From Sphingomonas sp. NFR04 (lineage in GTDB: Bacteria > Pseudomonadota > Alphaproteobacteria > Sphingomonadales > Sphingomonadaceae): a stretch of 64,000 bases of DNA. Both the position numbers and the translations under genes were made by a program. The notes under the pieces are model-generated. The model was not told the DNA's origin. It was given only the letters and a program-made list of their open reading frames with translations, and ran no database searches. The DNA lies in assembly GCF_900114095.1 (NCBI RefSeq), contig NZ_FORV01000003.1, positions 372,001 to 436,000 on the forward strand, given 5' to 3'. Positions 48,080-56,958 of this stretch are shown here, piece by piece. Each line of letters starts with the position of its first letter. The stretch's first letter is position 1.

Positions 48080-48409
48080 ATGCCGGCGACCGAAAAGGCC
48101 GCCGGTGCGTTGCGGACCATAGGTGAGCTCGCCGCTGAAATCGGCAGGCCGCAGCATATCTTGCGCTATTGGGAAACGCGGTTTCCCCAGCTGAAGCCAC
48201 TCACCCGTGCGGGCAACCGCCGGTATTATCGACCCGAAGACGTGGCGCTGGTGCGCCGCATCCACCATCTCCTCAGCGAGGAGGGCTATACGATCCGCGG
48301 CGTGCAGAAGCTGCTGGCGGAAGAGAAGGCGGCACGCGGCCGAAGCAAGGCCGCCGAGCTGCAGGCGATCCGGGACTCGCTGTCCGACGCCTTGGAAGAA
48401 GACCGCTAG
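48080..48409 (+). CDS. MerR-family transcriptional regulator
   Basis: A 109-residue winged-helix protein: [40 protein letters not shown] is the MerR DNA-binding domain, followed by a short coiled-coil-like dimer helix ([26 protein letters not shown]). There are no metal-binding cysteines or extra effector domain. It is co-transcribed with ihfA. This short MerR type is a constant neighbour of ihfA; the regulon is unknown. Confidence 0.92.
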   Translation: MPATEKAAGALRTIGELAAEIGRPQHILRYWETRFPQLKPLTRAGNRRYYRPEDVALVRRIHHLLSEEGYTIRGVQKLLAEEKAARGRSKAAELQAIRDSLSDALEEDR

Positions 48410-48427
48410 AGCGTGAAGCTCTAGGCC

Positions 48428-48961
48428 TCAGCCATCGGGGCCGAGGCTGGAATCGAGATCGCGCGGACGCACGAACCGGACGAGTTCGGCGTCCGCGCGG
48501 GACGCCTCCGCCCAATGCGCAATATCGAAGCGCAGTTCGGCGAGCGTCGCGGTGGGGTATTTCTGCTCGACTTCGTCGCGCAACGGGCTGGCCGCGGACA
48601 CGCGATCGAGCACCAGCTCCTCCAGCCCCGGATTGTGCCCGGAAAGCAGCACCACCTCGGCGGTATCGGGCAGTGCCTCGATCGCATCGAGCAGCGTGCC
48701 GAGCGAGGCGAGATAGAGGCGCTTGTCCCAGGCCGGCGCGATCGTCTCGCCATAGCCGTTGGAGACCTGCGCCAGCGTTTCCTCGACCCGCACCGCCGGC
48801 GAGGCGATGGCGTGGTCGAAGCGCAGGCCCTGCGCGCGCAAGTATCGACCCATCGCAACGGCGGCGCGCTGGCCCTTGGGGTTGAGCGGCCGATCGAAAT
48901 CGCGCGCGACCGGATCGTCCCAACCGGACTTGGCGTGGCGGAGGACGAGAAGGGTCTTCAT
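48428..48961 (-). CDS. SixA-type histidine phosphatase
   Basis: A 177-residue histidine-phosphatase-superfamily protein with LVLRHAKSGW (catalytic His 9) and SGHNPGLEEL (second His). SixA in E. coli removes phosphate from phosphohistidine in relay proteins; other family members act on sugars or nucleotides. The ATG overlaps the stop of the DinG-like helicase (ATGA, 48958-48961), so it is translated with it. Confidence 0.88.
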   Translation of the reverse strand: MKTLLVLRHAKSGWDDPVARDFDRPLNPKGQRAAVAMGRYLRAQGLRFDHAIASPAVRVEETLAQVSNGYGETIAPAWDKRLYLASLGTLLDAIEALPDTAEVVLLSGHNPGLEELVLDRVSAASPLRDEVEQKYPTATLAELRFDIAHWAEASRADAELVRFVRPRDLDSSLGPDG

Positions 48962-51684
48962 GCTTCCCCAATGTGGACGCTGGCGGCTTCGCCCGCCTCA
49001 TGCCGCAAGCCGGCCCCCAAGGAAAGCCGAACCCGCTCGACCGCCTGGTCCAGCGTCGTGCGGGTGATCCGCGTGCCCGGCGGGAAGGCATCGAGCAGCC
49101 GCGACGGGGTGGCGGCGGAGAGCAGCACGAAGGCGCCGCGATCGTCGGCGCGGCGGATCAGCCGGCCGAACGCCTGGGCGAGCCGGGCGCGGACGATGCG
49201 GTCGTCATAAGCCGATCCCCCGCCGGCCAGTCGGCGCGCGGCGTGGAGCACGCTCGGCTTGGGCCAGGGCACGCCCTCCATCACCACCAGCCGCAGCGAA
49301 TCGCCGGGCACGTCGACACCGTCGCGCAGCGCATCGGTGCCGATCAGCGAGGCGCGGGGATCGTCGCGGAAGATGTCGACCAGCGTGCCGGTGTCGATCG
49401 GGTCGACATGCTGGGCGAGCAGGGGAAGGCCGTCGCGGGCCAGCCGATCGGCGATGCGGGCATGGACAGCGCGGAGCCGGCGGATCGCGGTGAACAATCC
49501 CAACGTGCCGCCGCCCGCCGCCGCGATCAGCCGGGCATAGGCATTGGCGAGCGCCGCCATGTCGCCGCGCTTGACGTCGGTGACGATCAGCACCTCGGCC
49601 TGGTTGGGATAGTCGAACGGGCTCTTCGCCTCGAAACGCTGGGCGGGGCGCAGCAGATGGACGCTGCCGGAACGCGCCTCGGCCACGTCCCAGTCGCCGC
49701 CGGCGCGGAGCGTCGCCGAGGTGACGAGCACGCCGTGCGCGGGCTCCAGCACCGTCTTGGCGAGCGGCTTGGCGGGGTCGAGCCAGTGGCGGTGCAGGCC
49801 GATATCGAATTCGCGGCCCTCGACGCGGTCGACCGCCAGCCAGTCGACGAACTCGGGATCGGCCGGGCCGCCGATGCGCGCGATCAGCGCCAGCCAGGCG
49901 CCGACCGTGTCCACTCGCCAGCCGAGCGAGGCGATCGCGCCTTCGATGCGGGCCCGCGCCGGGCCGTCCATCCAGTCGGGCGCTTCGGCAAGCACCGCCT
50001 CGAGCCGGCGGCCGAGCACCACCATCGGGCGGAGCAGCGCGTCAAGCGCGGCGGTGGCGTTGCCGGCGGCCTCGACCAGCGCGGCATCGGGCTCGGTGAG
50101 TTCGGTCTCCAGCCCATAGCCCGCGTCCGCAGAGCCGTTGGTATCGCGGGCATAGACCAGGCCGCGTACGGCGGCGAGCAGCGTTTCGATCGGACCGAAC
50201 GGCTCGCCTTCGTTCAGCCGCTGGAGCCAGCCGTCGCTGGGCAGCGCGCGGGCGGCGTCGACCGCCTCGGCAATGGCGCGGCCGCCGGCATCGTCATAGC
50301 TGGCGACATCAGACAGGCGCGCGGCCAGGCCCCGGCGACGGCCGCGCGAACCCGATTCGGGGCCGGTCAGCCAGCGGCGCAGCTCGATCGATTCCTGGCC
50401 CGTCAGCGCGACCGAGAACATCGCGTCGGCGGCGTCGAACAGGTGGTGGCCCTCGTCGAACACATAGCGGGTGGGGCGCGTCTGGTTCTCGCGGCCCCGC
50501 GCGGCGTTGACCATCACCAGCGCATGGTTGGCGATGACGATATCGGCATCGGCGCTGGCGCGGGCGGCGCGCTCGATGAAGCATTTCCGATAGTGCGGGC
50601 AGCCGGCATAGATGCACTCGCCGCGGCGATCGGTGAGCGCGGTCGATCCGTTGCGGCGGAACAGGGTGGGCAACCAGCCGGGCAGGTCGCCGCCGATCAT
50701 GTCGCCGTCCGCCGTATACGCCGCCCAGCGCGCGACCAGCTGCGCGAGGATCGCCGCACGCCCGGCGAACCCGCCCTGCAGCGCATCCTCCAGGTTGAGC
50801 AGGCAGACATAATTCTCGCGGCCCTTGCGGGTGACGATGCGGGCGCGGCGCTGTTCGGCATCGGGGAACAGCCGCTCGCCTTCGTTGCCGAGCTGGCGCT
50901 GCAGCGCCTTGGTGAAGGTGGAGACCCAGACCGGCCCGCCCGATTTCTCCGCCCAGAGCGAGGCGGGGGCGAGATAGCCGAGCGTCTTGCCGATGCCCGT
51001 CCCCGCCTCGGCCAGCACCAGATTGGGCGTATCGGGCACGCTGCGCGGGGCGAAGGCCTGGGCGGCGGCTTCGGCATAGTCGCGCTGGCCCTGGCGGCGC
51101 TCAGCAGTGGCGCCGGTCAGCCGGGCGAGGCGTTCGGCGACGTCGGCAGAATCGAGCGTGATGGTGCGCGGGGCGGGGCGCGGCGCGCCTTCCTCCCATT
51201 CGGGCAGCTTGGAGAAGAGCCAGCGCTCGGCGCGCTCGGGCTTGGCGATGCGTTGGCCCAGCGCAGCGCTCCACGGCCAGCGGAGCCGCCCCAGCGACTG
51301 CAGCCCGTGCCACGCGCCCTCGCGCTCGGGCCAGTCGCCCTCGGCGAGCGAGAGCAGCGCGGCGGCGGCATCGCGCAGGAAGGCGGCGACCTGCGCGTCG
51401 TCGCTCGGCGGTTCGAGGCCGCAGGCGCGGGCCAGTCCCTTGGCGGTCGGCACCATGAAGCGCGCGGGGCGGAGAAAGGCGAACAGCTCGAGCAGGTCGA
51501 GCCCGTTGAGTTCCGGGTGCCCCAGCCGCTGGCCTACAAGTGGCGCGTTGAGCAGCAGCACCGGCGTATCGGCGGCGATCCGGATCGCCTCGCCGCGGCT
51601 CAGCCCGCGGGTCCCGTCGGACGTAGCGATCCACACGCCCGAATGGCTGGCGTGGAGGGCGGGATAGGGAAGCGGCGGCAGCAT
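48958..51684 (-). CDS. DinG/XPD-family ATP-dependent DNA helicase
   Basis: A 908-residue superfamily 2 helicase. Walker A is AEAGTGIGKTLGYL near 225, the DEAH-type box is VFDEGHHLFD near 410, and four cysteines around 293-361 (NYVC and CIYAGCPHYRKC) fit an iron-sulfur cluster as in XPD. The C-terminal motif VI region is RARLAQAFGRLIRRADD. The N-terminal 200 residues are an extra domain typical of alphaproteobacterial members. The ATG at 51684 is chosen; seven open codons precede it. It is translationally coupled to the SixA-like gene. Confidence 0.9.
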   Translation of the reverse strand: MLPPLPYPALHASHSGVWIATSDGTRGLSRGEAIRIAADTPVLLLNAPLVGQRLGHPELNGLDLLELFAFLRPARFMVPTAKGLARACGLEPPSDDAQVAAFLRDAAAALLSLAEGDWPEREGAWHGLQSLGRLRWPWSAALGQRIAKPERAERWLFSKLPEWEEGAPRPAPRTITLDSADVAERLARLTGATAERRQGQRDYAEAAAQAFAPRSVPDTPNLVLAEAGTGIGKTLGYLAPASLWAEKSGGPVWVSTFTKALQRQLGNEGERLFPDAEQRRARIVTRKGRENYVCLLNLEDALQGGFAGRAAILAQLVARWAAYTADGDMIGGDLPGWLPTLFRRNGSTALTDRRGECIYAGCPHYRKCFIERAARASADADIVIANHALVMVNAARGRENQTRPTRYVFDEGHHLFDAADAMFSVALTGQESIELRRWLTGPESGSRGRRRGLAARLSDVASYDDAGGRAIAEAVDAARALPSDGWLQRLNEGEPFGPIETLLAAVRGLVYARDTNGSADAGYGLETELTEPDAALVEAAGNATAALDALLRPMVVLGRRLEAVLAEAPDWMDGPARARIEGAIASLGWRVDTVGAWLALIARIGGPADPEFVDWLAVDRVEGREFDIGLHRHWLDPAKPLAKTVLEPAHGVLVTSATLRAGGDWDVAEARSGSVHLLRPAQRFEAKSPFDYPNQAEVLIVTDVKRGDMAALANAYARLIAAAGGGTLGLFTAIRRLRAVHARIADRLARDGLPLLAQHVDPIDTGTLVDIFRDDPRASLIGTDALRDGVDVPGDSLRLVVMEGVPWPKPSVLHAARRLAGGGSAYDDRIVRARLAQAFGRLIRRADDRGAFVLLSAATPSRLLDAFPPGTRITRTTLDQAVERVRLSLGAGLRHEAGEAASVHIGEA

Positions 51685-51793
51685 CGGACTGCGCTGCTTG
51701 TACACGATGCGTTCCGCTTTGACAGCGGCAATGCGGTGGGCGGTGGGTGCAACATCGACGGTGCTACGGCTACAGGCCCATTTAAACGGCCTT

Positions 51794-51890
51794 CGTCATT
51801 CCCGCGAAGGCGGGGATCCATTTGCCAGGATGCTGGGGGAAAGAGCCGCCGATTCAGCGCCAATGGATCCCCGCCTTCGCGGGAATGACG
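51794..51890. repeat. REPIN-like element, copy 4
   Basis: A 97-bp element with arms 51794-51822 and 51862-51890, matching at nearly all of 29 positions. It lies upstream of the DinG-like gene and downstream of the DUF4169 gene, both on the minus strand. Confidence 0.92.
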
Positions 51891-51936
51891 ACATGAAAGA
51901 AAAGGTGGGGGCTATTCTCCGGACAGCCAGTCGGCC

Positions 51937-52122
51937 TCAATCCCCCGGCGTCTCTCGCTTCGCCTGGTCCAGCGTGCGGACCTTGCGTTCGGCCTCCGCG
52001 GCATCGCGCGCCTTTTCCCCCTTGGTGCGGCCGAAGCGGGCGCGGTTGGCCTCGGCTTCGGCCTGGGCGGTCGCTTTCGCTCTCGCTTTTCTCGCTTTGT
52101 TCAGGTTAAGGATGTCGGCCAT
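51937..52122 (-). CDS. DUF4169 family protein
   Basis: A 61-residue highly charged helical protein, MADILNLNKARKARAKATAQ then NRARFGRTKGEKARDAAEAER, the DUF4169 pattern. Function unknown; it is very basic and could bind nucleic acid. It diverges from ssb with 62 bases between the starts. No clear Shine-Dalgarno sequence. Confidence 0.85.
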   Translation of the reverse strand: MADILNLNKARKARAKATAQAEAEANRARFGRTKGEKARDAAEAERKVRTLDQAKRETPGD

Positions 52123-52184
52123 AGCTGAGTCTTTCTAGCGCCCCTTCGCGCGGGCGCACCATCGTATATCGGAGTTTTTGCGGC

Positions 52185-52775
52185 ATGGCGGGCAGCGTCA
52201 ACAAGGTGATCCTCGTCGGCAATCTGGGGCGCGACCCCGAGAGCCGGGCGTTCCAGAACGGCGGCAAGGTGGTCGAGCTGCGCATCGCCACCTCGGAAAG
52301 CTGGAAGGATCGCAACAGCGGCGAGCGCAAGGAAAAGACCGAGTGGCACACGGTGAAGATCTTCAGCGAAGGTCTCGCCAACGTTGCCGAGCGCTATCTG
52401 CGCAAGGGCAGCAAGGTCTATCTCGAAGGCCAGCTGCAGACCCGCAAGTGGCAGGACCAGAGCGGCGCCGACCGCTATTCGACCGAGATCGTGCTGCAGG
52501 GGTTCAACGCGCAGATGGTGTTGCTCGACGGTCCCGGCGGCGGCCAGGGTGCGGGCGCGGGCGGCGGCCGTAGCAGCGGTGGCGACGATTGGGGTGCGGA
52601 CGATTCGTTCGGCGGCGGCGGTGGTGGTGGCGGCGGCTTCGGCGGCGGTGCCCCGGCCGGTCGCGGCGGCGGTACCTTCAACGGCGGCGGCCAGCGCAGC
52701 GGCGGCGCCCCTGCCGGCGGCGGCGGCTTCGGCGGCGGCTTCCCGGACGATCTGGACGACGACGTGCCGTTCTGA
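52185..52775 (+). CDS. ssb: Single-stranded DNA-binding protein
   Basis: A 196-residue protein with an OB fold at 1-115 ([53 protein letters not shown]), a long Gly-rich disordered linker and the acidic tail DLDDDVPF that recruits partner proteins. GGAG lies ten bases before the ATG. It is a stand-alone gene with its own rho-independent terminator. Confidence 0.97.
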   Translation: MAGSVNKVILVGNLGRDPESRAFQNGGKVVELRIATSESWKDRNSGERKEKTEWHTVKIFSEGLANVAERYLRKGSKVYLEGQLQTRKWQDQSGADRYSTEIVLQGFNAQMVLLDGPGGGQGAGAGGGRSSGGDDWGADDSFGGGGGGGGGFGGGAPAGRGGGTFNGGGQRSGGAPAGGGGFGGGFPDDLDDDVPF

Positions 52776-52807
52776 TCGTCTGTCGACGATTCGAACACGA
52801 GGTTGGA

Positions 52808-52840
52808 AGGGCTCGCGGGTAAACCTGCGGGCCCTTTTTT
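52808..52840 (+). terminator. Rho-independent terminator after ssb
   Basis: GGGCTCGCGGG pairs with CCTGCGGGCCC (two wobble or mismatched positions) around a four-base loop and is followed by six T. It is 33 bases after the ssb stop. Confidence 0.88.
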
Positions 52841-52869
52841 CGAATCGGCATAGATGGCATGCTGTATCT

Positions 52870-52891
52870 TGCTCGCGGAGGGGCGCGAGCA
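52870..52891 (+). promoter_or_regulatory. Hairpin abutting the ribosome-binding site of the DUF1906 gene
   Basis: TGCTCGCG and CGCGAGCA are perfect eight-base arms around GAGGGG. The right arm's last base starts AGGGGGA, the Shine-Dalgarno sequence of the gene at 52904. The stem could limit ribosome access or be a repressor site. Confidence 0.5.
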
Positions 52892-52903
52892 GGGGGATCA
52901 GCC

Positions 52904-54262
52904 ATGCAAGAGATCATCGACTCGCCGTACAATGTCGGCGACTATGCTGCGCGATTGTTCCAGGAGGGCGTCCGCACCGTCATCCGCTACTATAATATCA
53001 AGAATTCCAGCACCTTCCTGTCCAAGTGCCTCACGGCGGCGGAATATGGGAAGCTGGTGGCCGCCGGCCTCGATCTCGCCGTCGTCTTCGAGCAGCGCGG
53101 CGGTGCCGGTGGGGCGATCGACGATTTCGGCAACGGCAAGGGCACGCGCGATGCGAAGCGTGCGCTCGAACTTGCCGGAACGGTCGGCCAGCCCAAGGAC
53201 TCGGCGATCTATTTCGCGGTCGACCATGACTTCGCCCGGCCGGCCGAGCTGGCCCAGATCGAGCACTATTTCCAGGAGGTCAACGCCGCGCTGAACGGGC
53301 ATTTCCGCGTCGGCGTCTATGGCTCGGGGGCGGTCTGCTCGCATCTCAAGGCCGGCGGCCTGGCGACCCTGTTCTGGCTGCCCGCCTCGATGGGGTGGAC
53401 CGGATCGAAGGCATTCCTCGCCTCCCAGCAATGGACGCTGTTCCAGAAATTCCAGGGCCTCAGGGGGCCGTTCGGCAATTTCGACTATGACGGCAATCTG
53501 GCCAATCCCGCCTTCGCGGATTTCGGGCAGTTCGGCGCGGCACCGGCTGCACCCGTCCGGCGGCCGGAAGACGCAGTTGCGGTGTTCGAGGTCGCGGCGC
53601 GCAGCGGCCTTCGGGTCCGCGGCGGTGCGGGCGCGCAGTTCGACGTGGTGCAGAGCCTGCCGCTCGGCGCGGTGGTGCACGGTCTCGGCACCGAGGCGGA
53701 CTGGGTGCAGGTCGACGTCAATGGCGACGGGGTCGCCGATGGCTATATGGCCCGGCAGTTCCTGAAGCCGCTCTCGGGTGGCCTGCCGCTGCCGGCACCG
53801 TCCACCGCGCCGACGACACCGTATGCGGTCGCGCAAGCGGAGCTCGCGCTGGGCGTGAAGGAAACGCCTGGCCGGCAGGACAATCCGCGGATCGTCCTCT
53901 ACCACAGCACCACCAAGGGCGGGGAAGCGCCCGACGAGACGGCATGGTGCTCCTCCTTCGTCAATTACTGCGTCGAGAAGGCGGGGATGCAAGGCACCGA
54001 CAGCAAATGGGCGCGCAGCTGGCACGATAGTGGCTGGGGGCACGACGTCACCAGCAATCCGCAGCCCGGCGACATCGTCGTGTGGAGCCGCAAGTCGCCC
54101 TCGGTCGATGGCGGCCATGTCGGCTTCTTCGTCGGCCAGGACGGCAAGGACCGGATCCGCGTGCTCGGCGGCAACCAGGGCAACCGGGTGTGCATCACCA
54201 GCTATCCGGTGGACGGATCGGTGGGCCAGACCAAGTACAAGCTGCTGTCGATCCGCCGCTGA
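52904..54262 (+). CDS. DUF1906 (glycosidase-like) + SH3 + CHAP/TIGR02594-type protein
   Basis: A 452-residue three-part protein without a signal peptide. Residues 1-210 match the DUF1906/Rv2525c glycoside-hydrolase-like barrel (TVIRYYNIKNS, AIYFAVDHDF, RVGVYGSGAVCSHL); 220-290 is a bacterial SH3 domain (SGLRVRGGAGAQFDVVQSLPLG); 310-452 is a TIGR02594-like cysteine peptidase or amidase with ETAWCSSFVNYCVEKAG (Cys near 348) and DGGHVGFFVG (His near 404). The make-up is like a peptidoglycan hydrolase or endolysin. No holin or phage genes are nearby. AGGGGGA precedes the ATG. Confidence 0.85.
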   Translation: MQEIIDSPYNVGDYAARLFQEGVRTVIRYYNIKNSSTFLSKCLTAAEYGKLVAAGLDLAVVFEQRGGAGGAIDDFGNGKGTRDAKRALELAGTVGQPKDSAIYFAVDHDFARPAELAQIEHYFQEVNAALNGHFRVGVYGSGAVCSHLKAGGLATLFWLPASMGWTGSKAFLASQQWTLFQKFQGLRGPFGNFDYDGNLANPAFADFGQFGAAPAAPVRRPEDAVAVFEVAARSGLRVRGGAGAQFDVVQSLPLGAVVHGLGTEADWVQVDVNGDGVADGYMARQFLKPLSGGLPLPAPSTAPTTPYAVAQAELALGVKETPGRQDNPRIVLYHSTTKGGEAPDETAWCSSFVNYCVEKAGMQGTDSKWARSWHDSGWGHDVTSNPQPGDIVVWSRKSPSVDGGHVGFFVGQDGKDRIRVLGGNQGNRVCITSYPVDGSVGQTKYKLLSIRR

Positions 54263-54286
54263 GCCCCGACCCTGCGCGCCGTGCGC

Positions 54287-55936
54287 TCAGCCTTCGGGGT
54301 GCGCGCGCGGCGCCGGGCAGGGGCGCCAGAGTTCGAGCGATCGCTCCTCCCACCAGAAGGTCATGCGCGGCAGCGGCGTGCGGCAATAGCCGCCGCGATG
54401 CGCTGCCAGCCACCGCGCCGGGGCGGAAGGCGCGAACAGCGGCAGCACCGGGGCGACGAACCAGACACGTGCCCGCTCCCGCTCGGTCAGCCGCGACCAG
54501 ACGACGTCGGGCCAGGTCGCGGTCGCCGGGTTGAGCCAGAGCAGCACCGGCGCCTTCGCCCCCAGTGCGGCGGCGACGCCGGGGCCGGTGCCGGACAGGT
54601 CGACCAGCAGCGCGCCAGCCGCCTTGCCCTGGGTGCCGTTGAGGAAGTCGGCGGTCTCCTGGTCGACCAGCAGCGGGCTGCCGGTGAGCGGGTGGCGTAC
54701 CGGGATCGTCTGCGCGAAGATCGAGTCGGGCAGGCTGTAGGGCGCCGCTGCCGCCGCGAGCAGCAGCAGCGGCGGTGCGGCAAGGCTCAGCAGCGTTGCG
54801 GCGGCCCGGCGCCAGCGGAGGGGATCGTCGCTGGCGAGGCGGAACAGCGCGACCAGCGGGAAGGTCATGCTGAAATCGAGCTGCGCCCATTGGTTGTTGA
54901 AGGTGCCCAGTGCCACCGCGAATGGCGCGACCAGGAGCAGCGCGAGCAGTAGCAGGTCGCGCCGGGCAAAGAGCGCCGCATAGCCGGTCGCGATCAGCAG
55001 CAGCGCGAGCCCCGGGAATTCGGGGATGCCGCCGTCCAGCGTGTCGGGGATGGTCGACGCCAGATTGGCCAGGCCGAACGCCATGGCGCCATGGCCGAGC
55101 CAGTCAGCCCAGCGGGTGCGTCGCAACGCCAGCGCGCCGAGTGCGGCAAGCGCCGCCGCCCAGAGCAGCGGCGGCACCGCGGCCCAGTCGCCCAGCACCT
55201 TGATCGGCAGGTGCGTCGGCGTGTTGGGAAGTGCCAGAATATGCTGGCTCGCCGCGATCCGTGCGAGCAGGCCCGGGATGCGAGGTAGCGGCAGGAACAG
55301 CGCGATCAGCAGCATGGCCAGCGCCATCGCGCCGAGCAGTGCGATGCTCCGCCCGCGATTCCGCCGGAACGACCATGCGGCCAGGGCGACCGCCAACACG
55401 CTGCCCAGTGCGAACAGTGGCGGCTTGGCGAAGGCCGCGGCGCAGAGCCCGCAGGCGATCGCCAGGCTTGCCGCGGCGCGCACGGGAATAGCGCCGGCGC
55501 GCAGGAGCGTCGCTACCCCGGCCAGCACCAGCATCGCGCCGACATTCGCGGCGGAATTGTAGCTGGGGGTGACGATCCACGGAAAATAGATGACCAGCGC
55601 CGCCGCCGCGCCGAACGTCGCGAAGGGCAGGCGCAGTGCGCCTTCGGGGGCGAGCTGCCGGCCCAGCAACGCGCCCGCCGCCGCGGTGATCGCAAAGCCG
55701 ACCAGCCGGTAGCGCGCCACATCGCCGCCGAGCAGCGCATAGAGCGGATGCAGCAGATAGCCGAAGGGTTGGTAGAGCAGCGCATAGGCCTCGGGATCGC
55801 GTGCCCAGACGAGGTAGAAGATCTCGTCGGTCAGATCGATGCCGCGCCCGGCGCCATAGACCAGCAGTCCGCCGCAGAAGAGCAATGCGAGCGCGGCACC
55901 GGCCAGCGCCAGCCCGGCGGACGACAATCGAACCAT
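54287..55936 (-). CDS. Polytopic membrane protein, GT-C glycosyltransferase-like
   Basis: A 549-residue protein with about 11-12 hydrophobic segments and, after the first, the DLTDEIFYLVWARDPEAY loop, whose Asp-Glu resembles the metal-binding loop of GT-C transferases (ArnT/PMT type). A ~100-residue C-terminal soluble part follows TM residues (LLVDQETADFLNG onward). GT-C assignment is an inference from topology and the acidic loop. The ATG at 55936 follows GGAA; the frame is open 67 codons upstream. No carbohydrate gene cluster is present. Confidence 0.7.
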   Translation of the reverse strand: MVRLSSAGLALAGAALALLFCGGLLVYGAGRGIDLTDEIFYLVWARDPEAYALLYQPFGYLLHPLYALLGGDVARYRLVGFAITAAAGALLGRQLAPEGALRLPFATFGAAAALVIYFPWIVTPSYNSAANVGAMLVLAGVATLLRAGAIPVRAAASLAIACGLCAAAFAKPPLFALGSVLAVALAAWSFRRNRGRSIALLGAMALAMLLIALFLPLPRIPGLLARIAASQHILALPNTPTHLPIKVLGDWAAVPPLLWAAALAALGALALRRTRWADWLGHGAMAFGLANLASTIPDTLDGGIPEFPGLALLLIATGYAALFARRDLLLLALLLVAPFAVALGTFNNQWAQLDFSMTFPLVALFRLASDDPLRWRRAAATLLSLAAPPLLLLAAAAAPYSLPDSIFAQTIPVRHPLTGSPLLVDQETADFLNGTQGKAAGALLVDLSGTGPGVAAALGAKAPVLLWLNPATATWPDVVWSRLTERERARVWFVAPVLPLFAPSAPARWLAAHRGGYCRTPLPRMTFWWEERSLELWRPCPAPRAHPEG

Positions 55937-56088
55937 GCTTTCGGCAATTCCCCAAGGCGGGCCTTGGCGGCCCAGGACCTCGCTAGCAGCGCTGATCCGC
56001 CGCACCAAGGGGCGGGAGCAAAGCGCGTGGCGGGCCGTTCCTATGCCAAGCGCCGGTGCGAGGTCGACCGGTCGGAAAAGGGGCCAGG

Positions 56089-56565
56089 ATGCATCGTCGT
56101 CGTCACACCATCGCGCGCGCCACGCTGCTCGGCGCATTCGTGCTGCTCGCGGGCTGCGGCCGCGGCGGCGGCGAGCAGACGACCGACGATCCAGTGGGAC
56201 AGAATGTCGCGTCCGCAGCGGCGGCGGGGGTGCCGGCGAACGTCTCGGCGGCGATCGACTGCAGCAACAAGCCCGATTTCGTCCCGGTCTATGCCAATGC
56301 GACGATTCTCAGCTGCACCGCCGCGCCCGATGGGCTGCCAGGGCGGCATGTCAGCGGCAATCTGGTCTACGAGACCGACGCCCCGGAAAAGCAAGTGCTC
56401 GGCTGGTCGCGTGCCCAGGCCAATGCCTCGGGCCTGAAATATCGCCGCGAAACGGGCTTCAGCTACGAAGCGGGCGAGGAAAGCGAACGCAGCCTGCGGG
56501 TGGTGGTGGAGAGCCATATCGGCCGCACCCGCGTCTCGATCAACTGGGGCCAGAAGGCGCCCTGA
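56089..56565 (+). CDS. Putative lipoprotein of unknown function
   Basis: A 158-residue protein with signal sequence HTIARATLLGAFVLLAGC, the lipobox Cys near residue 24. The mature part starts with a Gly/acidic linker and has two cysteines (AIDCSNK and LSCTAAP) that could form a disulfide. No family was recognised. AAAAGGGG precedes the ATG. It diverges from the membrane protein gene and converges with the Sel1 gene six bases away. Confidence 0.7.
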   Translation: MHRRRHTIARATLLGAFVLLAGCGRGGGEQTTDDPVGQNVASAAAAGVPANVSAAIDCSNKPDFVPVYANATILSCTAAPDGLPGRHVSGNLVYETDAPEKQVLGWSRAQANASGLKYRRETGFSYEAGEESERSLRVVVESHIGRTRVSINWGQKAP

Positions 56566-56571
56566 GTCGCG

Positions 56572-56868
56572 TCAGGCGGCGCGGCTTTCCAGGCCGCGCA
56601 GCCAGGCGCGGGCGGCCTTTTGTGCCTCGATGATCTCGCGCGCGGTCATGTCCTCGGCGATGTCGGCGCGGCAGGCCTGGGCCTCGGTGCTGCCGGTCAT
56701 CGCGGCGATGTTGAACCACTTGTGCGCCTCGACCAAGTCGATCGTCACGCCCTCGGCCCCGCTCGAATAGACGATACCAAGATCGAAACAGGCATCGGCA
56801 CTACCCCGCGCCGCATCGCGCAGCCGGCTTTCGACCAGAAAACGCGCACTCTTTTCGCTATTCGCCAT
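56572..56868 (-). CDS. Sel1-repeat protein
   Basis: A 98-residue protein with one full Sel1-like repeat, ACFDLGIVYSSGAEGVTIDLVEAHKWFNIAAMTGSTEAQ, followed by a C-terminal helix (AREIIEAQKAARAWLRGLES). No signal peptide. It is a common small protein in sphingomonads; binding partner unknown. The ATG at 56868 is chosen over 21 upstream codons that lie in the A+T-rich leader. Confidence 0.8.
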   Translation of the reverse strand: MANSEKSARFLVESRLRDAARGSADACFDLGIVYSSGAEGVTIDLVEAHKWFNIAAMTGSTEAQACRADIAEDMTAREIIEAQKAARAWLRGLESRAA

Positions 56869-56925
56869 TGTTCCATCACCCCGGATTCGGCTTGTTTGCT
56901 GCAGCCGAATTTGGGGGGGTAAGGA

Positions 56926-56950
56926 CAACAAAAGGTTAAGCGGCTTAACC
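56926..56950 (-). terminator. Terminator after panC
   Basis: On the minus strand GGTTAAG-CCG-CTTAACC (56950-56934) is a perfect palindrome and is followed by TTTTGTTG. It begins eight bases beyond the panC stop (56959) in the direction of transcription. Confidence 0.75.
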
Positions 56951-56958
56951 GTATTAGT

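Noticed and set aside
48410..48427. tRNA gene after the ihfA-merR pair, as found in some alphaproteobacteria
   Set aside because: Only 17 bases lie between merR and sixA; no cloverleaf.
48973..51888. 971-codon frame antisense to the DinG-like helicase
   Set aside because: Shadow of a clear helicase gene.
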